The position numbers and the translations under genes were made by a program. This document shows, piece by piece, positions 1-5,436 of a stretch of DNA of 11,268 nt. How positions within the stretch are numbered: position 1 is the first letter of the stretch; every line of letters begins with the position of its first letter. Source of the DNA: Bradyrhizobium sp. (GTDB taxonomy: Bacteria; Pseudomonadota; Alphaproteobacteria; Rhizobiales; Xanthobacteraceae); contig JAQGKJ010000333.1 of NCBI GenBank assembly GCA_028290165.1, positions 1 through 11,268 on the forward strand, given 5' to 3'. Under the pieces are notes generated by a model. It saw nothing but the letters and a program-made list of their open reading frames with translations, was not told the origin of the DNA and searched no databases.

Positions 1-80
1 TAATTGGCCTCGGCGCCGGCCTCGTACAGCGCGATACGGGTCGCCAGCGAGCAGGCGAGGGGAGAGAAATAAAGGTCCAT
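1..80 (-). CDS. Glutathione S-transferase, N-terminal fragment (cut by left edge)
   Basis: Only the first 26 codons are inside the window. They read MDLYFSPLACSLATRIALYE followed by AGAEAN, which matches the thioredoxin-fold start of bacterial glutathione S-transferases (beta1, then the S-P-x-A-C-S region that lines the glutathione site, then helix 1). Members of this family conjugate or reduce electrophilic substrates with glutathione in the cytoplasm. The ATG at 80 has a very good ribosome binding site, AAGGAGG, about six bases upstream on the minus strand, so the start is firm. It diverges from the TetR gene at 150 and is the natural candidate for that regulator's target. Substrate and subclass cannot be judged from this fragment. 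Confidence 0.85.
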   Translation of the reverse strand, partial: MDLYFSPLACSLATRIALYEAGAEAN

Positions 81-90
81 CGGTGCCTCC

Positions 91-123
91 TTGGTTGATT
101 TTTATACTGTTCCGCATAATATA
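91..123. promoter_or_regulatory. Divergent promoter region with imperfect palindrome (candidate TetR operator)
   Basis: The gap between the GST and TetR starts is only 69 bp. Positions 103-123 form an odd-length dyad centred on C113: TATA at 103-106 mirrors TATA at 120-123, and 7 of 10 position pairs match. A weak forward promoter can be read as TTGGTT (91-96) and CATAAT (115-120) with an 18-base spacer, so a protein bound to the dyad would cover the -10 box. TetR proteins usually bind palindromes of this size between themselves and a divergent target. The dyad is seen in the sequence; its role as operator is inferred. Confidence 0.45.
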
Positions 124-149
124 CTTCACGTCAAGGAATAGTTTGCGAA

Positions 150-803
150 ATGGTACAAAAAAGCAAAACTCCAGCCCCGCGGGCCAACGCCGCTGCGGTT
201 ACGCCGAAGCGCCGAGGCCGGCCGCGCGCCTATCAGCCCGAAATCGCGCTCGGCAAGGCGCTCGATCTGTTTCGCAAGGACGGCTTTGCGGCCACCTCGC
301 TCGACGATCTCAGCGCCGCCACCGGCATGAACCGGCCGAGTCTCTATGGCGCCTTTGGCGACAAGCGCGAGCTCTACATCAAGAGCTATGCGCGCTACCG
401 CGCCAACGCGCGGGCGGCGATGCTCGATATCTTCGGGGACGAAATGCCGATCCGCAAACGACTGGAGCGCATCTACGCGGTGGCGCTCGATATCTATCTC
501 TCCGGGGAGGCCGGCCCGCGCGGCTGTTTTACGGTGATGACTGCGGCCTCCGAGGCGGTGGCCGATCCCGAGATTCGCGCCATGGTGCTGGAGGGATTTT
601 CCGAACTCGACAAGGCCTTCGCGGCCTGCTTCCGGCTCGCCAAGGAGAGCGGCGAACTGCCTGCGTCAGCCGATCCCATGGTGCTGGCGCAGCTGGCGTC
701 GGCGACCATCCACAGCATCGCAGTCCGCGCCCGCGCCCGCGTGCCGCGGCGGGAATTGGAGGCGATCGTGAAGGGCGCGATCGATGTGATAGTGCGCGCT
801 TAG
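150..803 (+). CDS. TetR/AcrR family transcriptional regulator
   Basis: This 217-residue protein has the TetR layout. After a basic, low-complexity N-terminus comes GRPRAY (residues 23-28). The DNA-binding helix-turn-helix spans about 30-76, with the hallmark T-S-L-D-D-L-x-x-A-T-G-M near 49-60 and S-L-Y-x-x-F-x-D-K-x-x-L-Y at 64-76. The remaining helices should form the ligand pocket and dimer interface. TetR proteins are normally dimeric repressors released by a small molecule. It is transcribed away from a glutathione S-transferase gene, so it may repress that gene in response to an electrophile or xenobiotic; this is inference from position. The ATG at 150 follows AAGGA with a long spacing of 12 bases. 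A 244-residue reading in another frame over the same bases is a shadow. I see no clear terminator, only a T-run near 822-829 without a stem. Confidence 0.9.
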   Translation: MVQKSKTPAPRANAAAVTPKRRGRPRAYQPEIALGKALDLFRKDGFAATSLDDLSAATGMNRPSLYGAFGDKRELYIKSYARYRANARAAMLDIFGDEMPIRKRLERIYAVALDIYLSGEAGPRGCFTVMTAASEAVADPEIRAMVLEGFSELDKAFAACFRLAKESGELPASADPMVLAQLASATIHSIAVRARARVPRRELEAIVKGAIDVIVRA

Positions 804-898
804 CTCACCCGTTGTAGAAATTTTTTTTGCGGCCCCTGTCGGCACCACGCCTCTTCATTCGTCATTGTGAGGTGGTATCAACATCTGGGAGTTCAGAC

Positions 899-1330
899 AT
901 GGCCGATCCCGTGCAAGTCGTCACGCCGCATCTCATCGTCAACGATGCCAATGCTGCGATCGAATTCTACAAGAAGGCGCTTGGCGCCTCCGAGGTGATG
1001 CGAATGCCGGCGGAAGACGGCAAACGCCTGATGCATTCGGAAATCCATATCAACGGCGCGCGGATTTTCGTGATGGATGACTTTCCCGAGCACCGCGGCG
1101 GGCATGGGATGGTCGACGCGGTGTTTCCGCCCGACCAGCTCAAGGGCACGTCGGTCACCATGCATCTCGAAGTCGAGAACTGCGACGCGGCGGTGAAACG
1201 CGCGGCGGATGCCGGCGCCACCGTCACGATGCCGCCGTGGGATGCGTTCTGGGGCGCGCGCTACGCCCGCATCATGGACCCGTTCGGCCATTCCTGGAGT
1301 TTTGCGCACGCGCTGCCCGCGAAGGGGTGA
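899..1330 (+). CDS. VOC superfamily (PhnB/glyoxalase-like) protein
   Basis: The 143-residue product has the paired beta-alpha-beta-beta-beta modules of the vicinal oxygen chelate superfamily, PhnB-like branch. Module one has P-H-L-I-V-N-D-A-x-x-A-I-E-F-Y-K-K-A-L-G-A (10-30). Module two has E-V-E-N-C-D-A-A-V-K-R-A-A-D-A-G-A (91-107), ending in R-Y-A-R-I-M-D-P-F-G-H-S-W-S-F (121-135), a signature of this group. PhnB-like proteins often have no known reaction, so I assign only the fold. The ATG at 899 is preferred because GGGAG (887-891) lies seven bases upstream; the frame stays open back to 827 but that stretch resembles nothing. The gene precedes an ArsR/SRPBCC pair in the same direction, a combination I recognise from other Bradyrhizobium-like genomes, but a 109-bp gap with its own promoter separates them. 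Confidence 0.85.
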   Translation: MADPVQVVTPHLIVNDANAAIEFYKKALGASEVMRMPAEDGKRLMHSEIHINGARIFVMDDFPEHRGGHGMVDAVFPPDQLKGTSVTMHLEVENCDAAVKRAADAGATVTMPPWDAFWGARYARIMDPFGHSWSFAHALPAKG

Positions 1331-1352
1331 ATTTTGCCATAGCAGGTGTCGT

Positions 1353-1369
1353 CCCGGCGTTCCGCCGGG
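1353..1369. repeat. Short GC-rich hairpin after the VOC gene
   Basis: CCCGGCG (1353-1359), a three-base loop TTC, and CGCCGGG (1363-1369) form a perfect 7-bp stem. It lies 22 bases after the VOC stop codon and just before the -35 box of the next promoter. Because no T-run follows, it is not a standard intrinsic terminator. With the preceding GTCGT it resembles the end of the dispersed palindromic repeats seen elsewhere in this window (for example 2326-2342), so it may be a remnant. It could still separate the two transcription units. Confidence 0.5.
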
Positions 1370-1375
1370 GCGCGC

Positions 1376-1404
1376 TTGACATCGGTATCGGCCTGCCGTA
1401 TTTA
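1376..1404 (+). promoter_or_regulatory. Sigma70-like promoter of the ArsR-SRPBCC pair
   Basis: A perfect TTGACA (1376-1381) is followed by a 17-base spacer and TATTTA (1399-1404), which fits the housekeeping promoter consensus well. Transcription would begin near 1411, leaving a short leader of about 29 bases before the ArsR start codon at 1440. The candidate operator at 1403-1423 overlaps the -10 box and start point. Confidence 0.7.
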
Positions 1405-1423
1405 ACCCATAGGTTAGTTAACC
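1403..1423. promoter_or_regulatory. Candidate ArsR operator: three alternating half-sites
   Basis: TAACC (1403-1407), GGTTA (1412-1416) and TAACC (1419-1423) are three alternating half-sites that make two overlapping dyads. One is TAACC-N4-GGTTA and the other GGTTA-N2-TAACC. They cover the end of the -10 box and the expected transcription start. Bound protein would block RNA polymerase, so the arrangement suits a repressor acting on its own gene. The half-sites are directly visible. Assigning them to the adjacent ArsR protein is inference from position and from the usual autoregulation of this family. Confidence 0.6.
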
Positions 1424-1439
1424 AGCAGGCTAAACACAG

Positions 1440-1838
1440 ATGCCGTCCGACCCGCTCAGCACGACCTTCGCAGCGCTCGCCGATCCCACGCGGCGGGCGA
1501 TCCTGTCGCGGCTGGCGCTCGGCGAAACGTCGGTGATGGAACTTGCCGAACCGTTCGACATGAGCCTTCCGGCGATCTCGAAACATCTCAAGGTGCTGGA
1601 ACATGCCGGCCTGATCTCGCGCGGGCGCGAGGCGCAATGGCGTCCATGCCGTATCGCGCCGGTCTCGCTCAAGGAGGTCGATGGCTGGTTGGGAAATTTC
1701 CGCCGCTTCTGGGATGAGAACTTCAATCGGCTCGACGACTATCTGGAAGAACTGAAGGCCAATCAGGCCGTGAAAGCCCAACCGCGAACCAAGCAGAAAC
1801 CGAAGAAGGAGAAGCAGCGTGGACGCAAGAGTAGATAA
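1440..1838 (+). CDS. ArsR/SmtB-type winged-helix regulator (SRPBCC-linked)
   Basis: The protein has 132 residues. The winged helix-turn-helix begins F-A-A-L-A-D-P-T-R-R-A-I-L-S-R-L (10-25), and its recognition-helix region is S-L-P-A-I-S-K-H-L-K-V-L-E-H-A-G-L-I (42-59). The cysteine metal site typical of arsenic- and cadmium-sensing members (ELCVC-like, in the recognition region) is absent, so it is unlikely to be a metal sensor of that type. The W-x-x-x-F-x-x-F-W-D-x-x-F-x-x-L-x-x-Y-L tail (about 83-102) is typical of ArsR proteins paired with SRPBCC proteins. The C-terminus is strongly basic (118-132). It overlaps the next gene by 20 bases, indicating co-transcription. Its ribosome binding site is weak (CAGG, ten bases before ATG). 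The signal sensed is unknown. Confidence 0.9.
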   Translation: MPSDPLSTTFAALADPTRRAILSRLALGETSVMELAEPFDMSLPAISKHLKVLEHAGLISRGREAQWRPCRIAPVSLKEVDGWLGNFRRFWDENFNRLDDYLEELKANQAVKAQPRTKQKPKKEKQRGRKSR

Positions 1839-2310
1839 GACATTGAAAATCACTACCCCGTCGGATCTCGAAATCGCCATGACGCGCATGTTCGACGCGC
1901 CGCGGCATCTGGTGTTCGACGCCATGACGAGGCCAGAGCATGTCAGGCATTGGCTTGGATGCGGCGAGTTGCCGATGACCGTCTGCGAGATCGATCTGCG
2001 GGTCGGCGGCGCTTACCGCTTCACCCTGCGTTCGCCGGACGGGCGCGAAACCACGCTGCAAGGCGTCTATCGTGAAGTCGTGCGGCCGGAACGTGTGGTC
2101 TTCGTCGAGCGTATCGTGATGCCCGAATTCACCACCGACGAATACCAGGTCACGTCGAGCTTCGCCGAAATCGGTGGCAGAACCCGGCTGACGACGACCA
2201 TCCTTCACAACAGCAAGGAAAATCGCGACGCACATCTCAATTCGGGCATCGAACGCGGCGTTACGTCGGCCTACGATCGCCTCGCCGAGGTCGTTGCCGC
2301 GATGGGGTGA
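1819..2310 (+). CDS. SRPBCC family protein (AHSA1-like, START-related fold)
   Basis: The 163-residue product has features of the bacterial AHSA1-like branch of the SRPBCC fold. These are the N-terminal strand with I-A-M-T-R-M-F-D-A-P-R-H-L-V-F-D-A (19-35), then H-W-L-G near 44-47, C-E-I-D-L-R-V-G-G-A-Y-R-F (56-68), and a C-terminal helix with the G-x-x-x-A-Y-D-R-L pattern (147-155). Proteins of this fold enclose a hydrophobic pocket; the physiological ligand of this group is generally unknown. The start is GTG at 1819, supported by AAGGAG (1806-1811) seven bases upstream, and it overlaps the end of the ArsR gene. This translational coupling suggests the regulator and SRPBCC protein form one functional pair, possibly with the VOC protein upstream. 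Confidence 0.88.
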   Translation: MDARVDKTLKITTPSDLEIAMTRMFDAPRHLVFDAMTRPEHVRHWLGCGELPMTVCEIDLRVGGAYRFTLRSPDGRETTLQGVYREVVRPERVVFVERIVMPEFTTDEYQVTSSFAEIGGRTRLTTTILHNSKENRDAHLNSGIERGVTSAYDRLAEVVAAMG

Positions 2311-2325
2311 GCGGTACTCAACCGT

Positions 2326-2618
2326 GTCGTCCCCGCGAAAGCGCTAGTCTAGTCGATGCACACATCTTTTGCCGGCATGACGGCGGCAAGGAAAATCGCG
2401 AGTCTTTTCAATGTTCGCTCATCGACCGACACCAAGACCCGTCTAAAAACCGAGGGTCACCTAAGTGATTGTATTCGAGTCGATTTTCGAGATGTGCGCA
2501 TGCACTAGCGCGAAAGCGGGGACCCACGCCGCGGCCTCTCTGTTGAAGGGCGGTGTGCAACAACTTCCTTAAGTTACGCCCGCCGGTGGTTATGGATCCC
2601 TGCTTTCGCGGGAACGAC
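2326..2618. repeat. Composite palindromic intergenic repeat filling a 331-bp convergent gap
   Basis: This accounts for the gene-free stretch 2311-2641 between two convergent genes. GTCGTCCCCGCGAAAGC (2326-2342) is repeated in inverted form at 2602-2618 with 16 of 17 bases matching. A second copy of the CGCGAAAGC core (2509-2517), leading into GGGGACCC, pairs imperfectly with 2591-2610. So the last ~110 bp (2509-2618) form one element with terminal inverted repeats, and the part before it looks like a related or decayed half. The right-hand element resembles dispersed repeats I recognise from Bradyrhizobium intergenic regions. There is no transposase and no open frame with recognisable coding content, so the region is non-coding. 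It may limit read-through between the convergent genes. Confidence 0.6.
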
Positions 2619-2641
2619 GAAATAATTTCGCCGAGCGATAG

Positions 2642-3412
2642 CTATTTCTTTCGGCCTGCAGCCGCGAGGATCAGGTCGGCAACCTCCTTGGGGTGAGACA
2701 CCAGAGAGAGGTGACCTGCCTCAACCTCCACGGTGGTCGCATTCATGCGCTTTGCCAGGAAGCGCTCCAGATCGGGATTGATGGTCTGATCCTGTTTCGA
2801 TACCGCATACCATGAGGGTTTGGAGTGCCAGGCGGCCGCCGTGGTACGCCCGCCGAATATCGAAGCGGCGGTCGGTTGCTGCACGGCATAGAGCACTTTT
2901 GCGTCCTTGGGTTCGACGCCGTTGGCAAAATATTTGAGAAAGGACTCCTCGGACAGTTTGGTGAACCCGTCGTGTTCCTGGATTCCCGCCCGCACCGGCC
3001 CGGTCGGAAATTTTCCGGAAAGGGCGACGAAATCCTCCCCGGCGTCGGGGGCGCGTGCGGCGACATACACAAGCGCGGTGACCTTCGGGTCGGTCCCCAC
3101 GTCGCTGATGACGGTGCCGCCCCAGGAGTGGGCGACCAGCACGGTCGGGCCATCCTGCTGCGCCAATTCGCGGCGCGTCGCAGCGTCGGAATCAGCAAGC
3201 GTTGTCAGCGGATTTTGCACGGCGGTGACCTTCAGGCCGGCGGCCTGAAGCAGCGGGATGACCTCCGCCCAGCTGGAGCCGTCCGCCCAGGCTCCGTGCA
3301 CCAGCACGACGTTTCTTGCTTCAACTGGCGCGGCCGTCTGGGCGCGCGCCTCAACTCCGCCGAGCGCCGTCGCGGCGACGGCGAGCGCAGAGAGAAACCG
3401 AATTAATTTCAT
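2642..3412 (-). CDS. Secreted alpha/beta-hydrolase (esterase-like)
   Basis: The 256-residue precursor starts with a Sec-type signal peptide: M-K-L-I-R, a hydrophobic stretch to about residue 19, then A-R-A with likely cleavage after Ala24. The mature part has the alpha/beta-hydrolase fold of the SABP2/salicylate-esterase-like group. N-V-V-L-V-H-G-A-W-A-D-G-S-S-W (34-48) gives the oxyanion region. The nucleophile is Ser96 in A-H-S-W-G-G, where Ala replaces the usual first Gly. Asp208 (K-Q-D-Q-T) and His234 (A-G-H-L-S) complete a credible triad. It probably hydrolyses small esters in the periplasm; the substrate is unknown. The ATG at 3412 is chosen over an open frame reaching 3508 because GGAG (3420-3423) lies seven bases upstream and the signal peptide begins there. 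It converges on the SRPBCC gene through repeats. Confidence 0.87.
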   Translation of the reverse strand: MKLIRFLSALAVAATALGGVEARAQTAAPVEARNVVLVHGAWADGSSWAEVIPLLQAAGLKVTAVQNPLTTLADSDAATRRELAQQDGPTVLVAHSWGGTVISDVGTDPKVTALVYVAARAPDAGEDFVALSGKFPTGPVRAGIQEHDGFTKLSEESFLKYFANGVEPKDAKVLYAVQQPTAASIFGGRTTAAAWHSKPSWYAVSKQDQTINPDLERFLAKRMNATTVEVEAGHLSLVSHPKEVADLILAAAGRKK

Positions 3413-3432
3413 CGAACAACTCCATGAGCTAG

Positions 3433-3467
3433 AACCTCTGCGCAAAGCGCTGCGCTTGATGTGAGGT
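3433..3467 (-). other. Possible structured leader upstream of the secreted hydrolase
   Basis: Read on the minus strand, AACCTC (3467-3462) can pair with GAGGTT (3438-3433). Inside it GCGCA (3455-3451) pairs with TGCGC (3444-3440) around a six-base loop. The two stems are joined by an uneven internal loop. It ends about nine bases before the GGAG ribosome binding site of the hydrolase, so it would lie in the leader if transcription begins upstream. I found no convincing promoter to confirm that, and the stem may have no function. Confidence 0.3.
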
Positions 3468-3565
3468 TCGGCCAGCGGTGCAACAACGTTACCGCGGGTC
3501 ACAGGCATGTGATGGATGTTGAGGTTCGCTCCGCGGGACGACGATAATAATTCGCGGTGACGACA

Positions 3566-3597
3566 ACAAAAAACGCCCCGGTTTCCCGGGGCGTTTT
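3566..3597 (-). terminator. Intrinsic terminator of the Hsp20 gene
   Basis: On the minus strand CGCCCCGG (3593-3586), a GAAA tetraloop and CCGGGGCG (3581-3574) form a perfect 8-bp GC stem followed by six T and then GTTGT. It begins about 35 bases after the Hsp20 stop codon. The flanking A and T runs make it symmetrical, so it could also stop forward transcription, although no forward gene leads into it. It is the clearest intrinsic terminator in the window. Confidence 0.9.
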
Positions 3598-3628
3598 CGC
3601 ATTCAAAGCTTGCCGTGAAACAACCGCG

Positions 3629-4102
3629 TTATGCCGCGGCTTTCTCGGCGGTGCCGTCGACCACCTGCGCCTGCGCGCTGGTCGAAATCGGAATGCTGCG
3701 CGGCTTCTTGGCCTCGGGGATCTCGCGGACGAGATCGACGTGGAGCAGGCCGTTCTCGAGCGAGGCGTTCTTCACCACCACGAAATCGGCAAGCTGGAAG
3801 GCGCGTTCGAAGGCGCGCGCGGCGATGCCGCGATACAGCACCTCGGCCTTGTCCTTGCTATTCTCGTTGGCGGTTTTCTCGCCCTTGATCGTCAGCGTAT
3901 TTTCCTTGGCGACGATCGAAAGCTCGGCTTGCGAGAAGCCGGAAACCGCAACCGTGATGCGATAGCTGTTCTCGCCGGTGCGCTCGATGTTGTAGGGCGG
4001 ATAGCCGGGGCTGCCGTCCGAGGCTGCCTGGTCGAGCAACGAAAAGAAGCGGTCGAAGCCGACGGTGGAACGATAAAACGGGGTGAGATCGTAGGTGCGC
4101 AT
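3629..4102 (-). CDS. Small heat-shock protein, Hsp20/alpha-crystallin family (class A, IbpA-like)
   Basis: The 157-residue chaperone binds unfolding proteins in the cytoplasm without ATP and holds them for refolding by DnaK/ClpB. The N-terminal arm M-R-T-Y-D-L-T-P-F-Y-R-S-T-V-G-F-D-R-F-F (1-20) is typical of rhizobial class A sHsps. The alpha-crystallin domain spans about 33-130, with Y-R-I-T-V-A-V-S-G-F (47-56) and the A-F-x-L-A-D segment, ending near E-N-G-L-L-H-V-D-L (116-124). The C-terminal I-x-I anchor for oligomer assembly is I-P-I (137-139). The frame extends upstream to an ATG at 4147, but the start at 4102 has GGAGG seven bases before it and begins the conserved arm. It has its own heat-shock-like promoter, thermosensor-like leader and terminator, so it is a single-gene unit. 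Confidence 0.95.
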   Translation of the reverse strand: MRTYDLTPFYRSTVGFDRFFSLLDQAASDGSPGYPPYNIERTGENSYRITVAVSGFSQAELSIVAKENTLTIKGEKTANENSKDKAEVLYRGIAARAFERAFQLADFVVVKNASLENGLLHVDLVREIPEAKKPRSIPISTSAQAQVVDGTAEKAAA

Positions 4103-4160
4103 AGGTAGTCCTCCATTGAGCGACTGTTGAAGTAACCCGCCCGCCATCGGGCCGGGCCTT
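4103..4160 (-). promoter_or_regulatory. ROSE-like RNA thermometer in the Hsp20 leader
   Basis: Two hairpins can be drawn on the minus strand. The one next to the start codon pairs AGUC (4125-4122) with GACU (4110-4107) and CUC (4120-4118) with GAG (4113-4111) around the loop AAUG. G4121 is left bulged. The entire GGAGG ribosome binding site (4114-4110) is buried in it. The UCGCU at 4123-4119 matches the U-U/C-G-C-U element that pairs with the Shine-Dalgarno site in ROSE thermometers. Upstream, GGCCC (4158-4154) and GCCCG (4152-4148) pair with CGGGC (4143-4139) and GGGUU (4138-4134), again with one bulged G (4153). ROSE elements are known in leaders of rhizobial small heat-shock genes and open on warming to allow translation. 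Structure was drawn by eye, not computed. Confidence 0.82.
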
Positions 4161-4225
4161 TGTCAGTGTGCAGCCCCAATGGTCCGGATCATTCCGAAAC
4201 GCTGGTAGCGGCCTGCACGAAGGTG

Positions 4226-4253
4226 ATATGGGAGGGACGAGACGGCGTTCAAG
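4226..4253 (-). promoter_or_regulatory. Heat-shock (sigma32/RpoH-type) promoter of Hsp20
   Basis: On the minus strand CTTGAAC (4253-4247), a 13-base spacer and TCCCATAT (4233-4226) closely match the E. coli sigma32 consensus CTTGAAA-N13-CCCCATNT. Transcription would begin near 4219, giving a leader of about 117 bases that contains the whole ROSE-like fold. The same bases can also be read as a weaker sigma70 promoter, TTGAAC-N16-CATATC. Which sigma factor is used cannot be settled from sequence. Confidence 0.65.
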
Positions 4254-4328
4254 AAGCGGAGATTTGTCGCTTTTTTCACGCTCCCGCCCTTGATTTTGAG
4301 CACTTTTCACCCATCCGGTCCGCTGCCC

Positions 4329-5273
4329 ATGACGCTCGTCTCGATTCCCGCCAATCCCGTTCCCGAAGATGTCGTCAGCGGCACCATCAAGACCCCCGAT
4401 GGCGCCGAACTGCGCTTCGCTCGCTGGGCGCCGCCGGCAGGCCGCAAGGGCACGGTCTGCGTCTTTACCGGCCGCAGCGAGCCGATCGAGAAATATTTCG
4501 AAACGGTGCGCGACCTGCGCGATCGCGGTTTCGCGGTGGCGATGATCGACTGGCGCGGGCAGGGCCATTCCTCGCGGCGCCTGCGCGATCCGCGCAAGGG
4601 CTATGTCCGCGATTTCTCCGATTACGAGGTCGACGTCGAAACCTTTGTGCAGCAGGTCGTGCTGCCGGATTGTCCGCCGCCGCATTTTGCGCTGGCGCAT
4701 TCGATGGGCGGCGCGGTGATGCTGCGGGTCGCATATGCCGGAAAGCGCTGGTTCGACCGCATGGTGCTGTCGGCGCCGATGATCGACCTGCCCGGCCACC
4801 GTACCGGGCTTCCGGCGCGGGTGTTCCTGCGCGTGCTGCGGCTGGCCGGCCAGGGCGGCCGCTACATTCCCGGCGGCAACGACGCGCTGACCGGCTCGAC
4901 GTCGTTCGTCAACAATCCCTTCACCAGCGATCCCGTGCGCTACGCCCGGAACGCTGCGATCCTCGAGGAAGATCCGACGCTCGGCATCGGCTCGCCGACG
5001 GTGGCCTGGGCCGATACCGCGTTCAGCGCGATGAACGGCTTTCGCGCCTCGAATTACCCGTCGCAAATTCGCCAGCCGATCCTGATGCTGGCCGCCAGCA
5101 ACGACACCATTGTTTCCACGCCTGCGATCGAGGAGTTCGCCTATCATCTGCGTGCCGGCTCGCATCTGGTCATTGCCGGCTCGAAACACGAAATCCTGCA
5201 GGAGCAGGACCGCTACCGCGCGCAATTCTGGGCGGCATTCGACGCCTTCGTGCCGGGCACGCCGCTGTTCTAG
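4329..5273 (+). CDS. Alpha/beta-hydrolase, lysophospholipase/monoacylglycerol-lipase-like (PldB type)
   Basis: The 314-residue cytoplasmic protein belongs to the serine-aminopeptidase/Hydrolase_4 group that includes PldB lysophospholipase and monoacylglycerol lipases. Visible features are V-F-T-G-R-S-E-P-I-E-K-Y-F-E (45-58), the D-W-R-G-Q-G-H-S strand end (74-81), the nucleophile Ser125 in A-H-S-M-G-G, acid Asp259 in A-S-N-D-T-I-V-S, and His287 in G-S-K-H-E-I. There is no signal peptide. The likely reaction is hydrolysis of a monoacyl lipid ester, but the substrate is not certain. The ATG at 4329 lacks a clear Shine-Dalgarno sequence; a TTG at 4290 would add 13 residues and has none either, so the start is a choice. 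It diverges from the heat-shock gene and converges on the cyclase gene. Long open frames on the opposite strand and in frame +2 are shadows. Confidence 0.88.
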   Translation: MTLVSIPANPVPEDVVSGTIKTPDGAELRFARWAPPAGRKGTVCVFTGRSEPIEKYFETVRDLRDRGFAVAMIDWRGQGHSSRRLRDPRKGYVRDFSDYEVDVETFVQQVVLPDCPPPHFALAHSMGGAVMLRVAYAGKRWFDRMVLSAPMIDLPGHRTGLPARVFLRVLRLAGQGGRYIPGGNDALTGSTSFVNNPFTSDPVRYARNAAILEEDPTLGIGSPTVAWADTAFSAMNGFRASNYPSQIRQPILMLAASNDTIVSTPAIEEFAYHLRAGSHLVIAGSKHEILQEQDRYRAQFWAAFDAFVPGTPLF

Positions 5274-5283
5274 GTAATTCACC

Positions 5284-5417
5284 GTCATGCCCCGCCAACG
5301 GGTCGGCGCAAAGCGCCGCCGATGACAGACCAAGGCGGGGCATCCAGTACGCCGCAGCTTCTCGAATTATCACTGACGTCGGTGTTTACTGGATCGCCCG
5401 CTTTCGCGGGCGATGAC
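5284..5417. repeat. Multi-hairpin palindromic repeat between convergent genes
   Basis: Three nested or consecutive foldbacks fill the gap. ATGCCCCGCC (5287-5296) pairs perfectly with 5334-5343 and encloses GGCGC-AAA-GCGCC (5305-5317). ATCCAGTA (5342-5349) pairs perfectly with 5387-5394. ATCGCCCG (5393-5400) pairs perfectly with 5407-5414 around CTTTCG. The ends read GTCATGCCCC and GGGCGATGAC. I recognise this layout from dispersed Bradyrhizobium intergenic repeats. It separates the ends of two convergent genes and could impede transcription from both sides, although no T-run makes it a standard terminator. Confidence 0.75.
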
Positions 5418-5436
5418 ACCTGCGGCGCCCCGCTCT

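Noticed and set aside
83..817. A 244-residue open frame over the TetR gene
   Set aside because: Arginine- and alanine-rich composition typical of an off-frame reading of GC-rich DNA; the 150-803 frame gives a clear TetR protein.
1272..1925. A 217-residue minus-strand open frame across the VOC-ArsR-SRPBCC region
   Set aside because: It crosses a strong opposite-strand promoter and three supported genes and has no family signature.
2326..2618. Possible insertion sequence, because of its inverted ends
   Set aside because: Under 300 bp, no transposase frame and no clear target-site duplication; it fits a short palindromic repeat better.
4103..4147. Upstream Hsp20 start at ATG 4147
   Set aside because: The extra 15 residues are encoded by the thermometer stems and ribosome binding site; M-R-T-Y-D is the conserved family start.
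3858..5333. A 491-residue minus-strand open frame antisense to the lysophospholipase-like gene
   Set aside because: It runs off-frame through the Hsp20 gene and antisense to a convincing hydrolase with a full catalytic triad; it resembles no known family.
4160..5416. A 418-residue plus-strand open frame
   Set aside because: It is the off-frame shadow of the hydrolase at 4329-5273 and runs into a palindromic repeat.
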